From the NCBI RefSeq assembly GCF_900094545.1, contig NZ_FMAH01000003.1:1-64000 (forward strand): 64,000 nucleotides of DNA. Direction: 5' to 3'. The position numbers were made by a program, and so were the translations under genes. The notes below the pieces were generated by a model, which made no database searches, was not told where the DNA came from, and saw nothing but the letters and a program-made list of their open reading frames with translations. The DNA comes from Martinezella miluonensis (GTDB taxonomy: Bacteria > Pseudomonadota > Alphaproteobacteria > Rhizobiales > Rhizobiaceae). Positions 60,100-64,000 of the stretch are shown here, piece by piece; within the stretch, counting starts at the first letter, position 1, and each line of letters begins with the position of its first letter.

Positions 60100-61086
60100 C
60101 TACGAGGCGGCGTTACTCTCATCCGCGACCGGTTTCGGTTGCAGCTCGACTGCCGATCGTCGCCGAGGCATGTCACCGAAAATGCCGCCCGGACGCACCA
60201 GCAGGATAATGCAGAGCATGACGCCGATTGCCACGATTTGCAGGGAAGCGGCGCGCGCTTGTTGTTCGGGCGAAAAGAGGACACTCGTCAGCGCGCCGGA
60301 CCCGGCCCAAATCGCCCAGACCAGAACACTACCGGCGATGGCGCCCTTGTTGCTGCCCGAGCCACCGACAATCAGCATGACCCAGATCTGGAAGGTCAGG
60401 ATCGGGACATAATTGTCCGGCGCGATGAAGCCGATGAAATGTGCCTGGATGGCACCTGCAAGCCCCATGATCGCACCGCCGACGGCGAAGGCCTGAACAC
60501 GATAGAAGCGGGCGCTCTTGCCGAGCGAGACGGCGGCGCGCTCATCCTCGCGCAAAGCCTTCAAGACGCGGCCCCAGGGACTTCGCGCCAGATGCTCCAG
60601 CGCGAGGTAGACGATCAGCAACACGACGACCACGACGCCGAGATTAGCGAAGTTGAAAAGCAACGGCGTCTCGGCAAGACTTGCGAAAGGACGCGGAATG
60701 AAACCGATGCCGAAGGGACCGCCGGTCAGCTTTTGCGCGTTCAGAGCGACAAGCTGAACGACGACGGCCACACCGAAGGTAGTGATCGCCAAATAATCGG
60801 ATTTCAATCGAAGCGTCGCCACGCCGATAATGGCGGCGGCAAGACCGGCCACGACCATGGCACCCAGCCAGCCGACAAGGATCGGCAGATCGAATCCACC
60901 AAAGCGCCCTGTCGTATCAGGCGTCGTCAGCAAAGCCGACGTATAGGCTCCGATGGCGACGAAGCCGGCAAGACCGACATTGAAGAGGCCCGTCAGCCCC
61001 CATTGCAGGTTCAGACCCAAAGTTATGAAGGAGAAGACCAATGCCGTAGTCAGGAAGAAAGCGCCGTAGCCAATAATATCCATCAT
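60100..61086 (-). CDS. livM: branched-chain amino acid-type ABC permease LivM
   Basis: 328 aa, about eight to ten membrane helices. TLGLNLQWGLTGLFNVGLAG, LRLKSDYLAITTFGVAVVVQ and MLIVGGSGSNKGAIAGSVLV are LivM hallmarks. ATG 61086 overlaps the livH stop. Last gene of livG-livF-livH-livM on the reverse strand. The transported substrate could be an amino acid or another small carboxylate; this subfamily is broad. Confidence 0.92.
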   Translation of the reverse strand: MMDIIGYGAFFLTTALVFSFITLGLNLQWGLTGLFNVGLAGFVAIGAYTSALLTTPDTTGRFGGFDLPILVGWLGAMVVAGLAAAIIGVATLRLKSDYLAITTFGVAVVVQLVALNAQKLTGGPFGIGFIPRPFASLAETPLLFNFANLGVVVVVLLIVYLALEHLARSPWGRVLKALREDERAAVSLGKSARFYRVQAFAVGGAIMGLAGAIQAHFIGFIAPDNYVPILTFQIWVMLIVGGSGSNKGAIAGSVLVWAIWAGSGALTSVLFSPEQQARAASLQIVAIGVMLCIILLVRPGGIFGDMPRRRSAVELQPKPVADESNAAS

Positions 61087-61991
61087 CGCTCTCTCACTCC
61101 GAAAAGGCCGATCGGCCGGATGAACAGCACCGCCATCAGGATTATGAAGGAGATGGCGGCGCGCCATTCCGCACCGACAAGCTGAACCGCAACCGCTTCG
61201 GCAAGGCCGATGATCAGGCCGCCGAGAACCGCGCCCGGCACGCTGCCGATACCGCCGAGAATGGCGGCGGCAAACATCGGCAGCAGCATGTCGAAGCCCA
61301 TCAGCGGGCGGATCTGCACGAGAATTCCGATCATGACGCCGGCGACGCAGGCCAGCCCTCCGCCGATCAGCCAGGTGACGCGCACGACCTTGGCGACATC
61401 GATGCCGACGACGCGGGCAAGCGCCGGATTTTGACTCAGCGCCTGCATGGAACGGCCCGTCTGCGTCCTCGTCATCAGCATATGCACGCCGAAGACAAGC
61501 AGCGCCGTGACGATCAGAAGCGCGATCTGATCGGGCGTGATGCGAATGCCGAAACCAACGGGCATGGCGATCTGGATGGCGCGGCTGAAATAGGCCGGGC
61601 GCGACGTGAAGAGGAATTCGAGCAGGCTGCGCAGAGCCATGGAAGCGCCGAAGCTCGCCATGACGACGATGATCGACTGGCCCTTGGCTCTCAGCCTGGA
61701 AAACAGGACTTTATCGAGCGCAAGAGCAAGAACGCCGGTAAAACCCATTGCGGCGATAACCGCGACAATCAGCGGCCAGCCGAACGAAAGCGGACCGATC
61801 GGCGCAACCTTGCCGAAGATCGCCCCGATGGCGCTGACGACGGCAAGCGTCGCATAGGTGCCCCAAGCCATGAAATCGCCATGAGCGAAGTTCGAAAAGC
61901 GCAGGATCGAATAGGTCAGCGTCACGCCGATGGCGCCAAGTCCGATCATAGACCCCGTCAGCAACCCGTCGACGATGAATTGCAGGTTCAT
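61083..61991 (-). CDS. livH: branched-chain amino acid-type ABC permease LivH
   Basis: 302 aa. GLLTGSMIGLGAIGVTLTYS, FSNFAHGDFMAWGTY and FAAAILGGIGSVPGAVLGGL match LivH. Start and stop overlap its neighbours livF and livM by ATGA, so translation is coupled. Confidence 0.93.
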   Translation of the reverse strand: MNLQFIVDGLLTGSMIGLGAIGVTLTYSILRFSNFAHGDFMAWGTYATLAVVSAIGAIFGKVAPIGPLSFGWPLIVAVIAAMGFTGVLALALDKVLFSRLRAKGQSIIVVMASFGASMALRSLLEFLFTSRPAYFSRAIQIAMPVGFGIRITPDQIALLIVTALLVFGVHMLMTRTQTGRSMQALSQNPALARVVGIDVAKVVRVTWLIGGGLACVAGVMIGILVQIRPLMGFDMLLPMFAAAILGGIGSVPGAVLGGLIIGLAEAVAVQLVGAEWRAAISFIILMAVLFIRPIGLFGVRER

Positions 61992-62737
61992 GCCGTACCT
62001 CCTGTTCTAGGGGTCGCAGGTCGCTGGCCGAGATAGAGCTCGGCGACGACAGGGTCGTTCCAGAGCTCGGAGGCCACGCCTTCATGCCTGTCCTTGCCTT
62101 CAACGAGCACATAGGCGCGGTCGCCGATGGCAAGCGCCGCTTTGGCATTCTGTTCGACAAGCAGAATGGTGACGCCAGATTTGCGAATATCAGTCAGCAT
62201 CTCGAAGACCATTGAGACGAATTTCGGGGAAAGACCCGCCGAGGGTTCATCGAGGACAAGAAGCTTCGGGTGAACGATGAGGGCACGCGCAACGGCGAGC
62301 ATCTGCCGCTGTCCGCCGGAAAGATTGCCCGCCGCAATGCGGCGATGACGGGCGAGATCCGGAAAGGTCGCATACATTTCCTCAATGCGAGCGGGAACCT
62401 CCTTCGGCTTCAGAATGCCGCCTGCCACCTTCAGATTGTCCTCGACGGACATCAGCGGGAAGACATTCTCCGTCTGCGGCACGAAGGCGAGGCCGAGCCG
62501 CACCATGTTGTGCGCCGGCGCGCGGGTGATATCCTTGCCGGCCAGCTCCACCTTGCCGCTTTCGACCGGAACGAGACCGGCAATCGCCTTGATGAAGCTC
62601 GATTTGCCGGCGCCGTTGGGGCCGAGGACGACGACGATCTCCTTTTCTGCCACGTCGATCGAGGCACCGCGCACGATCGGGACGCCGGGCTCGTAACCGG
62701 CGACGAGATTGCGAACGCTCAAGACCGGTTCGCTCAT
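61988..62737 (-). CDS. livF: branched-chain amino acid-type ABC ATPase LivF
   Basis: 249 aa. Walker A VVVLGPNGAGKSS, signature NLSGGQRQMLAVARAL, Walker B LLVLDEPSAGLSP. ATG 62737 overlaps the livG stop; the longer frame upstream lies inside livG and is rejected. Confidence 0.93.
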   Translation of the reverse strand: MSEPVLSVRNLVAGYEPGVPIVRGASIDVAEKEIVVVLGPNGAGKSSFIKAIAGLVPVESGKVELAGKDITRAPAHNMVRLGLAFVPQTENVFPLMSVEDNLKVAGGILKPKEVPARIEEMYATFPDLARHRRIAAGNLSGGQRQMLAVARALIVHPKLLVLDEPSAGLSPKFVSMVFEMLTDIRKSGVTILLVEQNAKAALAIGDRAYVLVEGKDRHEGVASELWNDPVVAELYLGQRPATPRTGGTA

Positions 62738-63531
62738 GCCGCGCCTCCAAGATAGGCTTCGATGACACGCGGATCGCGGGCAACCTCTTCCGGCGTACCC
62801 TCGCAGAGAATCTGGCCACTCGCCATAACAAGCACGCGGTGACAAAGACGCGTCACCATATCGATATTGTGCTCGATGAGCAGAAAGGTGACGCCGCGCT
62901 GATTGATATCGCGGATACGGTCGATGATCGTCTCGAGAAGCGTGGCGTTGACGCCGGCCGCCGGTTCGTCGAGCAGGATGAGGGCCGGGTCGGCCATCAT
63001 GACGCGGGCAAGCTCAAGAAGCTTGCGCTGGCCGCCTGACAATATTCTTGCAGGCTCATGCGTCAGGTGCGTCAGATGGACAAGCTCGAGCAGTTCCATC
63101 GCCTTTGCTTGAGCGACCCTTTCTTCAGCAGCCACTCTCCACGGACGCAGGAAATTCGACAATAGCCGCTCGCCGGCCTGGTTCTGCGCCGCAAGCATCA
63201 CATTGTCGAGGAGCGACAAGTTAGGGAAAGGCCGCGGGATCTGAAACGTCCGGCCGAGACCACGACCGATACGGCGATGCGCCGCCTCGCCCGCCACCGG
63301 CATGCCATTCAACGTGATTTCGCCGCTGCTGGGCGCAACGCTACCAGCCAGCAGATCGAACATCGTCGTCTTGCCGGCGCCATTGGGGCCAATGAGCCCG
63401 AGAATCTCGCCTCGCCGTACGTCGAACGAAACGTCGCCGACGGCGGTGATGCCGCCGAAACGGCGCACCACGTTCTTTGCGGTCAGAACCGGCCGGGCTT
63501 CCTCCCCATGCCGTTCAGTGGTCGTACTCAT
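62734..63531 (-). CDS. livG: branched-chain amino acid-type ABC ATPase LivG
   Basis: 265 aa. Walker A LIGPNGAGKTTMFDLLAG, signature ILSGGQRKLLELARVMM, Walker B LILLDEPAAGVN and the LivG-specific C-terminal GTPEEVARDPRVIEAYLG. First gene of the operon in the window. The periplasmic binding protein LivK is not adjacent on this side, so it may be encoded elsewhere. Confidence 0.93.
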   Translation of the reverse strand: MSTTTERHGEEARPVLTAKNVVRRFGGITAVGDVSFDVRRGEILGLIGPNGAGKTTMFDLLAGSVAPSSGEITLNGMPVAGEAAHRRIGRGLGRTFQIPRPFPNLSLLDNVMLAAQNQAGERLLSNFLRPWRVAAEERVAQAKAMELLELVHLTHLTHEPARILSGGQRKLLELARVMMADPALILLDEPAAGVNATLLETIIDRIRDINQRGVTFLLIEHNIDMVTRLCHRVLVMASGQILCEGTPEEVARDPRVIEAYLGGAA

Positions 63532-63584
63532 GAGATCCCTCTGGCCGGAAAGCGATCGTTGCCGCTTTCCTGATTATTTGATTT

Positions 63585-63607
63585 GTGATCACACTTGCAT
63601 TGATCAC
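63585..63607. promoter_or_regulatory. paired TGATCAC sites between livG and a GntR gene
   Basis: The palindrome GTGATCAC (63585-63592) is followed 15 bp after its TGATCAC by a second copy (63601-63607), in the 123-bp divergent region. It is a candidate operator for the GntR regulator, controlling the liv operon, itself or both. Confidence 0.5.
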
Positions 63608-63654
63608 GCTAATCAGCTTTAATCCACTCTGCAAGCCGAAAAAAGGGATTTCGA

Positions 63655-64000
63655 ATGCAAAAGGCCACCGCCGAGAAGAGCGATCCGATTGCCGCACAGC
63701 TTGCGCCCGTGGGCCGCGAAACGGTTCAGGACCGGGTCTATTCCGAGCTGCGCCGCGCGCTGATCGGCGGCCTGTTCGAGCCCAGCCAAGTGCTGACGAT
63801 CCGCGGCCTGGCTGATGCGCTAATGACCAGCACCATGCCGGTCCGCGAAGCACTCGGCCGGCTCATCACAGAGAAGGCACTGGAAGCGCTTCCCAACCGA
63901 TCCGTTCGCGTGCCCCCGATCACGCTCGAGCGCATGGATGATCTATTGCGCGCTCGTATCCTCATTGAGGGCGAGGCGATCGCCCTCGCCGCAACCCGTA
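63655..64000 (+). CDS. GntR-family regulator, FCD type, cut by window end
   Basis: ATG 63655 with GGGA six bases upstream. N-terminal winged HTH (VQDRVYSELRRALIGGLFEP; MPVREALGRLITEKALEAL) followed by the start of an FCD-like ligand domain (RMDDLLRARILIEGEAIALA). 115 residues are visible and the frame is open at the window edge. Divergent from livG, so it likely regulates that transporter. Confidence 0.9.
   Translation, partial: MQKATAEKSDPIAAQLAPVGRETVQDRVYSELRRALIGGLFEPSQVLTIRGLADALMTSTMPVREALGRLITEKALEALPNRSVRVPPITLERMDDLLRARILIEGEAIALAATR

Overview
The window reads as DNA from a Rhizobium-like alphaproteobacterium (order Hyphomicrobiales). The evidence is a set of rhizobium-type chromosomal operons on the right, G+C-rich codon use, and IS427-group IS5 elements. 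No rRNA, tRNA or CRISPR array was recognised.

Layout. Positions 1 to about 27,460 are an accessory, mosaic region. It opens with an IS5-family insertion sequence whose transposase needs a -1 frameshift. A patchwork of mostly hypothetical genes on both strands follows: small membrane and secreted proteins, a PlsY-type acyltransferase, a Nudix fragment, a divergent carbamoyltransferase, a cupin-like protein, a SAM methyltransferase, a DUF2971 protein, a KANL3/Tex30-type hydrolase and an S1/P1 nuclease. It also holds a second, truncated IS5 transposase and a large solitary C5-cytosine DNA methyltransferase facing an unrecognised gene.

The most notable element is a Tn7-like transposition module, tnsA-tnsB-tnsC-tniQ (21,159-27,275). 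The four genes are tightly coupled and their catalytic motifs are intact. A string of small unrecognised ORFs precedes it. A terminator follows it, then three outward-facing TCAGA-core repeats spaced 18-19 bp (27,408-27,455) that look like transposase-binding sites of the right end. The left end was not found.

Positions 27,600-64,000 look like ordinary rhizobial chromosome. In order: a sulfonate operon (tauABC plus an SsuD-like monooxygenase); a membrane chemoreceptor; mntH and mntR, which share an upstream motif that is probably the MntR box; a PAS-like/GGDEF protein; an MscS channel; and a flavin monooxygenase with a LysR regulator. Next comes a locus (41.3-50.6 kb) whose enzymes together form a complete lysine-to-2-oxoglutarate route: lysine 6-dehydrogenase, aminoadipate-semialdehyde dehydrogenase, aminotransferase, 2-oxoadipate dioxygenase/decarboxylase (HglS type) and an FAD/Fe-S D-2-hydroxyglutarate dehydrogenase, with an Lrp-type regulator. 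After it lie three small secreted proteins, another luciferase-like monooxygenase, a globin-coupled cytoplasmic chemoreceptor, an ampR-class A-class C beta-lactamase cluster, a decayed sugar-permease fragment, a branched-chain amino-acid type ABC transporter (livGFHM, no binding protein in the window) and the start of a GntR/FCD regulator cut by the window edge.
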